From Effrenium voratum (taxonomy: Eukaryota; Sar; Dinophyceae; Suessiales; Symbiodiniaceae): a stretch of 64,000 bases of DNA. The notes below the pieces were generated by a model. The model ran no database searches, had not been told where the DNA came from, and saw only the letters and a program-made list of their open reading frames with translations. The translations under genes and the position numbers were made by a program. Below, piece by piece: positions 8,407-16,950 of the stretch; the stretch's first letter is position 1, and each line of letters opens with the position of its first letter. The DNA is taken from assembly GCA_963377175.1 (NCBI GenBank), contig CAUJNA010003298.1, positions 62,001-126,000 of the forward strand, written 5' to 3'.

Positions 8407-11400
8407 TTGCATGTTTCAGGGACCCACAGGTGGAGGCCCCGACTACAGCATGTGGTGTGGAGACGGACCGTTTCCATCCCCGACGGACGGGTTATCCAGG
8501 ACCTTCCAATCACCTCTCACACTTCGCGGAATAGGATGTTCTGCCCTATCGGTTTTACCGGCGACGTGAAAACTACCTTTTGGTCATACACTGATCCTGT
8601 TAAGCGTGCCGCGTGGAATGCCTCTATGCGTCCGAACGTCTACAACGACGATCGCAGCCCGACAGTTCAGATCAATGACTCCGCCATGATTGAGTATATC
8701 GTCGTTTCCGATAACAACCTTATGAAGCAGATTTCTCATGTTTCTCAGAAATCCAGGAATCCATCATATACTCACTCCGGGGAGTTCAAGAACGCTTCAA
8801 AGATCACCATTGAACGGCAAAGTGAGAAGGCCATTCTCCGCGCGCTATCCATGCAGGAGCAGGTCGCCATTGATCAGGAGGGCGAATACCTCGAATCTAA
8901 ACCGATTCGACGGCGCATGATGTATAGAGCATCGCGCATGTCCTCCACTCCATCCGCTCCTGGGCACGAACGATCGATCCGATGGCTTGCTGATACAGGC
9001 TGCCCCATCGACCTTGTTGGACTGAACGAACTTAGCGCCGGAGAGCAGAGTCTGGTGAAGAAAACTGGACGTACCCATGCCCTGCAGACCGCCAACGGTA
9101 CGGCGTCGACCCTCGGAAGCATTGCTGCTGATATGCAGGACATTGACGAGGTGATTGATGCCCACGTCATGCAGAACACGCCATCGCTCATCTCAATCGG
9201 CAAACGCTGTATGGAGCAAGGTTATACCTTCACCTGGCCCGCAGGTGAGCTTCCCGTCCTTCAAGGACCTGATGGCAAGGAAATCGTGCTCGACGTGCTG
9301 AACAACGTCCCGTACTTGCCTGCCTCACGTTGTAACTTCAGTTCTCCGGTGACCGATCAGTACCCTGACATCCCTGCTGTTCCCGCTCCTTCTGCTCTTT
9401 CCGGGGATGTCATCCAAGGGGGAACGAAGGACATGCCTTCAACATCCGAAGGCCATCCTGGTTCACCTGACCCTGATCCTCCTGCCTCTGATCCAAGTGA
9501 GGAAACCGTCGAACTTGAAGGCCACGGCCCTCTGCGTAGCGCCGAAGACTGGAGAGCTGACGCCTTGACCCTCCGCCATATGATGACTCATCTTCCCAAG
9601 AACCCTTTTTGCTCTCACTGCCAGCGTGCCAAGATGGAGAATGTTAGACTGTTCCGGAAGAAGGGCGCGGCTGGTCACGGAGCCGAGGACTTTGGTGACT
9701 TAGTCACCGCCGACACGATGGTTCTGCAAGGGCTACGCGACAGGGGCATCAACGGCGAGGCCGACGCCATCGTCTTCTACGATCTCGCCACTTCGTGGAT
9801 TGACGTCATGCCTGTCATGAGCCGCTCTGATGCTAACACCGTTGACGCTTTCAACCGCTTCGCAGGGCCTCAGAATGACATCAAGATGATGCACACTGAT
9901 CAAGCTAAAGAACTTGTCAGTGCTTGCAAAGAACTGCGCTGGATACATGAATGGTCTACTCCGGGGATGCCAAAGACCAACGGCATCATTGAAAACAAAG
10001 TCAAATTAGTCCTTCATGGTGCACGTGTGCTTTTACGTCAAGCCGGGTTAGAAGCCCGATGGTGGCCCTACGCAACAAAGTACTTTGCCGTCGCTAGGAA
10101 CATCGAGAATCGGGGAGGTGGAAGCGCGTGGTCTAAAAGACACGCCCCCCTTCCTTTCAACGGCAAGCTTCTTCCCTTCGGTTGCTTGGTTGATTTCTTC
10201 CCCGTCGCCCCCAAGCCGCGTCGAGTTGAAAAGGGGGGGATCAAAAACGCTCCCGAAGATCAAAATAAGCCTGCCGACGATGACTATTGGAGCAAAGACG
10301 AAGAGAACGAGTGCGTTATCCGTATACACCGGACACCCAGAAAGAAACTCTTCGATCCAAGGGGCTCCAACTGCCCAATCGACGTTGAATTCCTCGCTGA
10401 CGAAACTCTCACCATCATTAAATATCTCAACGGTGAAAATGACTCTATTCAGTCAACCACGTGGAGAAACCTGAGTGATCCTAGAGATGATCAATCGCAA
10501 GATTGGATTGGCGAAACCTATTTTCAGGTCGACGTCCACGCTCTCGAGAAATGGGGCGAAACCTCAAAGGAAGGCGCAGCCCTTTCTGATGATGACTATG
10601 AACCCATGTCAGCCGAAGAAATCGAGGAAGCTCTGCGTGAATGCGACTACGACCCCCTCGCTGACTTCGCTGAAGAAGAATCTAGTATCGCTCCCGCTGT
10701 TCCCGGTGAAGAGCACGATCATTATAAGGCTCCCAAGTTCGCTCCTGTCGCCAAACCTGGTGTTTTCCTTGGTTATCGGTTCGAACCTGGAGGGAAATGG
10801 AAGGGCGACTACTATGTTGCTGACCTCGAGCACTTTCAGGCTGGAGTTGTTCGACCCAGCATCCACCAAGTGAAGCAGATCTACCACAATGCTGAAGAAC
10901 CGTACGTTTTTCCTCTGCTAAAAGCATATGAGGCTCGTACCCGTGAAATTGCATCATATAAGCATGATCGCCTATCAAACCATGATCACTTCAGCGGGAA
11001 AAATCTGCCCCGTGAAGACGAGTCATTCAGCTTCGACGAGGGACGCTTTGACCATGAGGACGATGAGGATGATCGTCAAAATCGTCGACAGAATGCTGAC
11101 TTCGACAATGTTCCTGAGACTGAACTCATAGATCGTCACGTCTCGGATGGATCTTCCCCTGACAAAAGGGATGATTACTGGGTGCGCTTTGAAGAAGAAA
11201 GGTCCTGGCATCGATACCATGTCAAGGCGAGAAAGGACTTCTTTGGAGACGACACCCGTCCTCTACCTTCAGGGGGGCCGGTCCAAGCTGATCTCGACGA
11301 CGTCAGGATCACTCATTGCACCTTCCTCGACTCCAGAGACGAGGTCTATCGCGACTCCCATGATGTATATGCCAGCGGCCATCGGGTTAGAACACACAAG

Positions 11401-12525
11401 TTCTGGACCGGGGTTACCATCCTCTTTGACAAGGGCTGCGCGCCCAAAAGGAGGCGTCCCTCTCCCAAGAAACCGCTCTGCGATGATGTGTTACCGGGGG
11501 GTAAAGAGGACATAGATTATCCTCAGTCCTCCAAACGCAAAGAACGTCCCTACACCGGGACGGGGAAACCCAACTCCATCTCGTCCGATGATTGGCGAGC
11601 CATGTCGCTCACCGCGCGAAGGATCTATGTCAGCACTGAGAGGGAGCTTGAGGTTGAGAAGTCTCGCTCCAAGTACGACGACGATCTTCCTGGCGCGCCG
11701 GCCACCTCCAATAAATCACTCCTTATTGAATTTGCATGCGAAGCCGATTCCGCACTTTCCGCCACAATGTTCGAATTTGGTGGAGATGCCATTCGCGTGC
11801 ACAAGGATTCCTTTGATATCCTTAAGGGCAAGGATGTTAGGAGGCTAATCGAGATCGTTAGGAATAATCCTAAATGCGATCTTTGGTTTTCTATTCCCTG
11901 TGGACCTTGGAGTACTTGGCAATACGTCAACCTTTCTCAGTACGGACCCGAATTCGCCGCCGAGCTTAACGACGCTCGAAGACAATCCCAAATCATGTTC
12001 GCGGCCTTCATTCGAGTTTCCCGTGAGGTGCGGAAGGGTGGCGGACGAATTGCCTATGAATGGCCACGTCATTGCCTTGGATGGTCTCAACCCTTCATGA
12101 AAAGGTTTCTTGACGATCCTGAGATTCTCACTGTCAATATTGACGGATGCGACTTCGGAATGAAGGACAAGAACGGGACGCCCATCCGGAAGCAGTGGAG
12201 AATCGCCACGAACTCTCCCGACCTCGCTGCCGCGCTCGGGGGCCGAACATGTCATCATGAGAAGGGGTTCGCGCACGCCAGGATTGAGGGATCCCTCACT
12301 CCGCTCACTGCCCTCTATCCGAAGCAGATGTGCCAGACAATCATCAAATCCTGGTACAAAGGGAGGACTGAGAGATCTACGATTCCTGTCGCTGTTGCCG
12401 AGCCCAATGGAAAAGAGACCCCCATGCACTCTACATCCATCCTCTTCGGGAAGGGATCGCTGTCCCCAATCGCGGGACCCCTGAAAGTGTTGGTCTGGAT
12501 GTTCACTCGGCCGATGATCACATAG
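8407..12525 (+). CDS. Pol, first part: protease, integrase and methyltransferase-like domain
   Basis: 1,372 codons. The start is nominal, as pol is normally made from a Gag-Pol precursor. Aspartic protease: WLADTGCPIDLVG, catalytic D196-T-G. Integrase: zinc site H391-x3-H395-x6-C402-x2-C405, then acidic residues D436 (TADTM), D498 (HTDQAKEL) and E529 (NGIIEN). Residues about 540-1100 form an acidic linker, including GVFLGYRFEPGG near residue 785, typical of the copia integrase C-terminal side. Residues about 1105-1330 form a Rossmann-like methyltransferase-like domain (LLIEFACEADSALS; SIPCGPWS with Cys1165; AYEWP with Glu1218). At about 12410-12425 the coding register moves by -1 into the dUTPase frame, so the stop at 12525 is probably not the native end. 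Confidence 0.9.
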   Translation: MHVSGTHRWRPRLQHVVWRRTVSIPDGRVIQDLPITSHTSRNRMFCPIGFTGDVKTTFWSYTDPVKRAAWNASMRPNVYNDDRSPTVQINDSAMIEYIVVSDNNLMKQISHVSQKSRNPSYTHSGEFKNASKITIERQSEKAILRALSMQEQVAIDQEGEYLESKPIRRRMMYRASRMSSTPSAPGHERSIRWLADTGCPIDLVGLNELSAGEQSLVKKTGRTHALQTANGTASTLGSIAADMQDIDEVIDAHVMQNTPSLISIGKRCMEQGYTFTWPAGELPVLQGPDGKEIVLDVLNNVPYLPASRCNFSSPVTDQYPDIPAVPAPSALSGDVIQGGTKDMPSTSEGHPGSPDPDPPASDPSEETVELEGHGPLRSAEDWRADALTLRHMMTHLPKNPFCSHCQRAKMENVRLFRKKGAAGHGAEDFGDLVTADTMVLQGLRDRGINGEADAIVFYDLATSWIDVMPVMSRSDANTVDAFNRFAGPQNDIKMMHTDQAKELVSACKELRWIHEWSTPGMPKTNGIIENKVKLVLHGARVLLRQAGLEARWWPYATKYFAVARNIENRGGGSAWSKRHAPLPFNGKLLPFGCLVDFFPVAPKPRRVEKGGIKNAPEDQNKPADDDYWSKDEENECVIRIHRTPRKKLFDPRGSNCPIDVEFLADETLTIIKYLNGENDSIQSTTWRNLSDPRDDQSQDWIGETYFQVDVHALEKWGETSKEGAALSDDDYEPMSAEEIEEALRECDYDPLADFAEEESSIAPAVPGEEHDHYKAPKFAPVAKPGVFLGYRFEPGGKWKGDYYVADLEHFQAGVVRPSIHQVKQIYHNAEEPYVFPLLKAYEARTREIASYKHDRLSNHDHFSGKNLPREDESFSFDEGRFDHEDDEDDRQNRRQNADFDNVPETELIDRHVSDGSSPDKRDDYWVRFEEERSWHRYHVKARKDFFGDDTRPLPSGGPVQADLDDVRITHCTFLDSRDEVYRDSHDVYASGHRVRTHKFWTGVTILFDKGCAPKRRRPSPKKPLCDDVLPGGKEDIDYPQSSKRKERPYTGTGKPNSISSDDWRAMSLTARRIYVSTERELEVEKSRSKYDDDLPGAPATSNKSLLIEFACEADSALSATMFEFGGDAIRVHKDSFDILKGKDVRRLIEIVRNNPKCDLWFSIPCGPWSTWQYVNLSQYGPEFAAELNDARRQSQIMFAAFIRVSREVRKGGGRIAYEWPRHCLGWSQPFMKRFLDDPEILTVNIDGCDFGMKDKNGTPIRKQWRIATNSPDLAAALGGRTCHHEKGFAHARIEGSLTPLTALYPKQMCQTIIKSWYKGRTERSTIPVAVAEPNGKETPMHSTSILFGKGSLSPIAGPLKVLVWMFTRPMIT
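11710..12390 (+). other. Domain: C5-cytosine methyltransferase-like
   Basis: Seen in the sequence: an N-terminal loop LLIEFACEADSALS in the place of the SAM-binding motif I, a Pro-Cys pair in KCDLWFSIPCGPWSTW matching the catalytic motif IV position, and RIAYEWPRHC in the place of the Glu-containing motif VI (ENV in classical enzymes). A downstream NIDGCDFGM and WRIAT block is also protein-like. Capture of cytosine methyltransferases by dinoflagellate retrotransposons has been reported, which makes this reading reasonable. Activity is uncertain because the canonical PPCQ and ENV words are altered. Confidence 0.6.
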
Positions 12526-14186
12526 TCCCCGCTGGCGACAAAGCCACCATCGGGACTGGCTTCGCCATCACCATTCCTGAAGGGGTCTACGGGAGAATAG
12601 CCCCCCGCTCTGGCCTTGCTGTCAAGCACATGATTGACATCGGTGCCGGCGTCATTGACCCCGACTATACCGGAGAGGTCAAGGTTGTAATCTTCAACCA
12701 TTCGCACAGCGACTTCCTCGTCAAGAGGGGAGACAAAATCGCGCAACTCATTCTTGAACGCGTCTCCATCCTTGAGCCCGTCATATGCGTGCAGAAGCCG
12801 CGTGCCACCGAAAGAGGGGGGCAAGGATTCGGCAGCACTGACAAAGGTGCCCCTGCTGCATCTGCTACTTTCCCATCACATATGTGGTCCTCCACCGGAA
12901 ACACCGAGTGGTTTGCCATGCCTCGTGGGGCCGATGGATCCGGTCACAGTCCATTCCTCGGGCTTCCTCCGTTCAGCGCCTGCGTCGCTCGCCCTGTGCC
13001 TCGAAAGGAGGCAAAGCTCAATCCCAAGGCCTTCGCCGCCCTAGAAAAGGAGTGGAAGAAGCTTAGGGATCTTGGCTGTTGGGATCAATCCAGGGTGCGT
13101 GAGTGGCGTGACGTCGCTGCTGAGGCAAAACGAGAAGGGACCAAAGTTCATGTCGGCCGTATCTTTGACATATGCGTCGAGAAGAATCACGAACTCGGCG
13201 AGGATGACCCGAACAGGAAGTTCAAGGGCCGTGTTGTCTTCGAGGGGTGTCATGTTAGGGATGAATCCAATGCCTGGGCTCTGTTTTCCGAAATCACTTC
13301 GTGCCCTGCCACCATGGCGGCGGGAAAGGTTGCTGATGCATACGGACTTTTGCCAGGAAACTCGCTTGAGGTTAGCGACGGGGAATCCGCGTATACGCAG
13401 GCGGCCGCGTTGCTCGGCGGAACCAAGACCTGGATACGCCTTCCCCGTGACCAATGGCCGAAGGAGTGGGAGAGCATGCAGGACCCTGTATGCCCCCTTG
13501 TTCTTGCGCTCTATGGACACCCCGACGCTGGAGGTTTCTGGGAGCAGCACTGCGAGACCCAACTTAAAAAGGTTGGATTTGACTGGCCCAGCGTTTTTCG
13601 TCACCCGGCACTTGAGACCTTTCTCGTAGTCTATGTTGACGATTTCAAGCAAAGTGGCCCATCGGCTAACCTCGCCGAAGGATGGAGACTCATAGGTTCC
13701 GTTATCAACATGGAGGAGCCCCGTCCTCTCAAGAGATATCTCGGCTGCGAACACGAATTCAGATCAGCCACCGTTGATGGGCCCTTCGATCCGAGGACTG
13801 CTTGGACGGTTGGACATCCTCCCTCAAAGCCTATACCGGAGATGCGCTTTGGGCCGGACCGAAGACCTGCTGCCGACGCATGTCGCGGCAAAGCTAAGAT
13901 CAACCTCATCAAGTACAACGAATCTTGCTTCATGCAAGCATGTGTTGAGCGTTACCTCGAACTTTGCCAGTCGAAGTTTCCCAAGGCCCTTCAGACTGTC
14001 GAGACCCCATTCCTCGACGAGAGCAAGCCTGAATTTGACGAGAACCCGGTAAACCCGGAGTTTGACAGGCTTGTCGACCAAAAAGAAGACATCGAGATTA
14101 TCTCTGCCAAGCCTGGCGTCCTAGGCGACGCAGCTGCACAAGTCTTAATGAAAAATCTTGTATGGTGCTCGAATGGGCCGTTATGA
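12372..14186 (+). CDS. Pol, second part: dUTPase and reverse transcriptase
   Basis: The open frame begins after a stop at 12369-12371 and has no early ATG; it is reached from the upstream pol frame by a -1 change. dUTPase fills 12423-12845. Reverse transcriptase follows: KFKGRVVFEG (copia motif 1), EVSDGESAYTQA with the first catalytic Asp codon at 13377, ALYGHPDAGGFW (the copia ALYG block), YVDD at 13632-13643, and RYLGCEHEF. The enzyme would copy element RNA to DNA, using the tRNA primer, inside Gag particles. The frame ends at 14186, but the link into RNase H is in the +1 register from about 14158 (tyrosine-containing LYGARMGRYD), so a 1-nt change separates two parts of one polyprotein. 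Confidence 0.92.
   Translation, partial: EIYDSCRCCRAQWKRDPHALYIHPLREGIAVPNRGTPESVGLDVHSADDHIVPAGDKATIGTGFAITIPEGVYGRIAPRSGLAVKHMIDIGAGVIDPDYTGEVKVVIFNHSHSDFLVKRGDKIAQLILERVSILEPVICVQKPRATERGGQGFGSTDKGAPAASATFPSHMWSSTGNTEWFAMPRGADGSGHSPFLGLPPFSACVARPVPRKEAKLNPKAFAALEKEWKKLRDLGCWDQSRVREWRDVAAEAKREGTKVHVGRIFDICVEKNHELGEDDPNRKFKGRVVFEGCHVRDESNAWALFSEITSCPATMAAGKVADAYGLLPGNSLEVSDGESAYTQAAALLGGTKTWIRLPRDQWPKEWESMQDPVCPLVLALYGHPDAGGFWEQHCETQLKKVGFDWPSVFRHPALETFLVVYVDDFKQSGPSANLAEGWRLIGSVINMEEPRPLKRYLGCEHEFRSATVDGPFDPRTAWTVGHPPSKPIPEMRFGPDRRPAADACRGKAKINLIKYNESCFMQACVERYLELCQSKFPKALQTVETPFLDESKPEFDENPVNPEFDRLVDQKEDIEIISAKPGVLGDAAAQVLMKNLVWCSNGPL
12423..12845 (+). other. Domain: trimeric dUTPase, all five motifs
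   Basis: Motif 1 GLDVHSAD; motif 2 PRSGLA; motif 3 GAGVIDPDYTGEVKV with catalytic Asp and Tyr; motif 4 RGDKIAQLIL; motif 5 TERGGQGFGSTD. The order and spacing match the homotrimeric dUTPase family, which hydrolyses dUTP to dUMP and pyrophosphate and so limits uracil in DNA. No key residue is missing, so the domain could be active. It is embedded between the methyltransferase-like and reverse transcriptase domains, so it is not a host gene that happens to sit nearby. Confidence 0.93.
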
Positions 14187-15081
14187 TTTAATCCGACCAG
14201 TGCAAGCGCTTGCCAGCAGAATCACGAAGTGGAACCAATTGTGCGACAAGAAGCTTCACAGGCTCGTGTCGTACATTAACTCCACCATTGAGTTGCACCT
14301 CTATGGATGGGTTGGCGATCGATCTGATATGATTGAAGTCGTCACCTACTGCGATGCTGATCTCGCCGGTGATCGAACCGACGCAAAAAGCACATCCGGG
14401 GTCCTCGTGTGTCTCGTTGGCCCCCGCACCTACATGCCCATCACCGCCGTGAGCAAGAAGCAGACTTCCGTATCGAAGTCTACTCCCGAGGCCGAAATTG
14501 TCGCCCTCGATCACGGCATTTCTAAAGAGGCCATGATGCTCGCCGCTCTCTGGCACTTTGCCATCGGTCGCGGCTCCTCGGACTCAATCGTGTGTAAGTG
14601 CAAAATCAAATATGACGCTTCGATCCCACAACCCATCAGCGTCCTTGAGGACAATGAAGCCGCATGCAGAATAATCGTCACAGGAAACAACCCGAACATG
14701 CGGTACATGTCGCGTACTCAACGGGTTGATATCGCGTGGCTCAATGAGCGATACAATGACAAGATATTCCGTTTCGTAGCATGCCCTTCGGACTATCAGG
14801 GAGCCGACATCCTCACAAAGGCGTGCGTCGACAAGATCGTACGGAGCAAAAATCTCCACACCCTTGGGATGTTCAAGCAGGGGTTTCTGCAATCATATCT
14901 CTCCCATCCCACCCAACCCGTGCATATTCCCCCTGTGCCGCTCCTGCTCTTCCACCAATCAGGGGGGTTCGCAATGAATCCGATCATGACTCAAAGTTCA
15001 ACTCCTTCATCAATGACGCCAACATCTCAGATTGCAGGATTTCAATCACCGAGATTAGGGCGTCTGAGAATGACAGCCTGA
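14158..15081 (+). CDS. Pol, third part: RNase H
   Basis: 307 codons, of which about the first 270 are copia-type RNase H. Visible blocks are TYCDADLAGDRTDAKSTSG (first Asp at 14353), SKSTPEAEIVAL (Glu), VLEDNEAACRI (Asp), TQRVDIAWLNER and ADILTKA. These are the acidic catalytic residues and the C-terminal blocks normally found after copia reverse transcriptase; the domain removes the RNA strand of RNA-DNA hybrids. The last 40 residues after the G6 run at 14962-14967 look like out-of-frame translation, because a better protein continues in the -1 register. Confidence 0.9.
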   Translation: MYGARMGRYDLIRPVQALASRITKWNQLCDKKLHRLVSYINSTIELHLYGWVGDRSDMIEVVTYCDADLAGDRTDAKSTSGVLVCLVGPRTYMPITAVSKKQTSVSKSTPEAEIVALDHGISKEAMMLAALWHFAIGRGSSDSIVCKCKIKYDASIPQPISVLEDNEAACRIIVTGNNPNMRYMSRTQRVDIAWLNERYNDKIFRFVACPSDYQGADILTKACVDKIVRSKNLHTLGMFKQGFLQSYLSHPTQPVHIPPVPLLLFHQSGGFAMNPIMTQSSTPSSMTPTSQIAGFQSPRLGRLRMTA

Positions 15082-15629
15082 CCGTCGTCATTGACTCATC
15101 TGTGTTACCACTCCTGCCCCCTCAGCGCGGGCACAGAGTCGTAAAAATCGATCTCGATGATGGAGGCACCGGAGGGATCTCTACGTATCCTGGGTTAAAA
15201 GGAAAAAGAGATAATTTTGCCGTGTTCAATATTTTTCCTTCATGCCCGGATTCCTGCAAAAGGGATTGGTCCAAGATCAGGAGGTTTCGACAAAAGTGCG
15301 ACGCGCTTACTGCCTCTACTCTTGCCTTTGCCCTGAATGCTATACATCACGAATTTGGCATTGTTATTGGATTTGGTGGTGACCTACCCGGACTCTGCGT
15401 TCAGAAAATCCGCCAATTTATTGATGACCATGACCTATACAGATCTAATCTCTGCAGTTGCCAGGTTGGAGCTTACGGTCACGCCACTGTTATTACCGTT
15501 GCCGTGAACAAACGGACAAATGATCGATCACGCTTTGTACCCTGCTCCATATCGCTTCGAAACGGGAAGAACGATTTCTCTTTTCACGATGTTGCCTGGG
15601 AAAAGATTTTCGATGAAATTTTCGGTTGA
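14961..15629 (+). CDS. Pol C-terminal extension, possibly a decayed second methyltransferase-like domain
   Basis: About 222 codons in the frame entered at the G6 run 14962-14967, ending TGA at 15629. No enzyme motif is certain. The layout parallels the methyltransferase-like domain upstream: a hydrophobic strand then a Pro-Cys-like turn (NFAVFNIFPSCPDSC against DLWFSIPCGPW), a long helix (TLAFALNAIHHEF), a strand with FGGDLPGLC where the first copy has YEWPRHC, then FIDDHDLYRSNLCSC against FLDDPEILTVNIDGC. This suggests an ancient internal duplication in which the catalytic Glu is lost. Copia elements normally end at RNase H, so the extension is unusual. Confidence 0.5.
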   Translation, partial: RGVRNESDHDSKFNSFINDANISDCRISITEIRASENDSLTVVIDSSVLPLLPPQRGHRVVKIDLDDGGTGGISTYPGLKGKRDNFAVFNIFPSCPDSCKRDWSKIRRFRQKCDALTASTLAFALNAIHHEFGIVIGFGGDLPGLCVQKIRQFIDDHDLYRSNLCSCQVGAYGHATVITVAVNKRTNDRSRFVPCSISLRNGKNDFSFHDVAWEKIFDEIFG

Positions 15630-16170
15630 TGTGGTCGATCACTGATGAACCTGTGCTCTCATGTTGCTCGCCATGCAGTGTGGGATGCTTCTAAGCGCTT
15701 TGCATGTCGCTTTTTGGCTCTCCCAGCTGACCACGGCTTCCTCGGAAGTCGACATCGGCAATCGACGCACATTACCAACCACTTCAGGACCTTATGGAAC
15801 TCCCCAACACGCGGGGCTTTGACCTTTGTGTTTATTCTCGATGGTACTGTCGTTCTTGTGATTGTGTACGATTCATCTTTTGATCTAATTGAGCTCCTCT
15901 ATCTCTTTATTTGTGTGAGCCTGAGTGTTGCACATAGCCGCCCCGCCTCGCGCTCTGGGCCGCTGCTGCGACATTCCCTGGCCCGGGTGACGTGTCCTAG
16001 ACGGACTTTCCACCCCGGCCTTGGCCGCCGTTCGGCTGCTGGTGATCTTCACCACCTTCACGCACCGCTGCTGTGCGGCCTTTGGCGCTCTACATCGCCT
16101 TCCTGCACCGCCGCCGGCGGTTGCCTTGAACCACCTCCTACTTCCGCTACTTCGACGCGGGTTCTGTGAT
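15630..16170 (+). other. Spacer between pol and the accessory reading frames
   Basis: 541 nt with no supported gene. It is pyrimidine-rich in part (about 16030-16160), preceding the ATG at 16171. It could hold a second promoter or a trans-splice acceptor for the downstream frames, but no defined signal is visible. Open frames beginning at 15645 or 16021 lack any feature of a real protein upstream of 16171. Confidence 0.4.
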
Positions 16171-16950
16171 ATGGCTTCCGCGGAAAGCGGGTCGATCACA
16201 AGGGCTGGGGCTGAGAAAAGCCTCCCCACACCTCCCAGCGCATCATCGCTGCGGTTTCCCTACCCTGTCACCGGCCGCGTAAAAGCCGTGGCCAACATCA
16301 TGCAGAACAGCTTCAACAGCTGGGTTTCCAAGCTCAACGGTCGCGCGGCTTTAAAGGCTGCCCGTTTGAGCGATGTGATCACCGGAGAGCAGGTGGAGAC
16401 TATGATCAATGGTCTCGTCAAATGCGAAGGCTACGATTCCTTTCCCGGGGATATTAGGACCAAAATCCAAAATTACCGAAGAGGTAGGGCGGCCAACATA
16501 ATCGCCCTGCTCAAGGATTCTGGTTTTATCGCCACCGAGCACAATGCCCTGACCGCTGCGGCAATCCTGTGCGATGCGATCCCCATCCGTGGCTCTGCCA
16601 CCCACTATCTCCCTCATGCCCACATAGCGCCGCTCGGGATTGATGAGGCGAATGACGTCGACCCGGCAGTATACCCCTGCTCTCGACCATCCGGAGGAGG
16701 ATGGTCTTCGTCCATCACAAACGCCGACGGGGAATTGAAAAAGAACTGGAGGACTGAGTACTTGGCGGTCAAGCAGAACCAGTACAGGAGCTATGTCGGC
16801 TTCACGACCGACTGCTATGACATGGGTGATCCACGCCGTTCCCAACACACGGGAGGCATCAGCAGCTTCACTCAGTACGAGCCCTCCATAGTGAGAAAGT
16901 GGCTACAAACGCCCTCTTGCTATGTTTGTACCCCCAGAGATTGTTGTTGA
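16171..16950 (+). CDS. Accessory protein A, N-terminal part, unknown
   Basis: The ATG at 16171 (MASAESGSITRAG) is the first in frame after the spacer. About 250 residues look globular, with a helical start (VKAVANIMQNSFNSWVSKLNG) and mixed alpha/beta content; no recognised motif, signal peptide or membrane segment. After KWLQTPSC the frame runs into a short Cys-rich tail and stops at 16950, while convincing protein resumes one base on from 16922. The two pieces are therefore probably one protein with a +1 change near 16915. Confidence 0.6.
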   Translation: MASAESGSITRAGAEKSLPTPPSASSLRFPYPVTGRVKAVANIMQNSFNSWVSKLNGRAALKAARLSDVITGEQVETMINGLVKCEGYDSFPGDIRTKIQNYRRGRAANIIALLKDSGFIATEHNALTAAAILCDAIPIRGSATHYLPHAHIAPLGIDEANDVDPAVYPCSRPSGGGWSSSITNADGELKKNWRTEYLAVKQNQYRSYVGFTTDCYDMGDPRRSQHTGGISSFTQYEPSIVRKWLQTPSCYVCTPRDCC

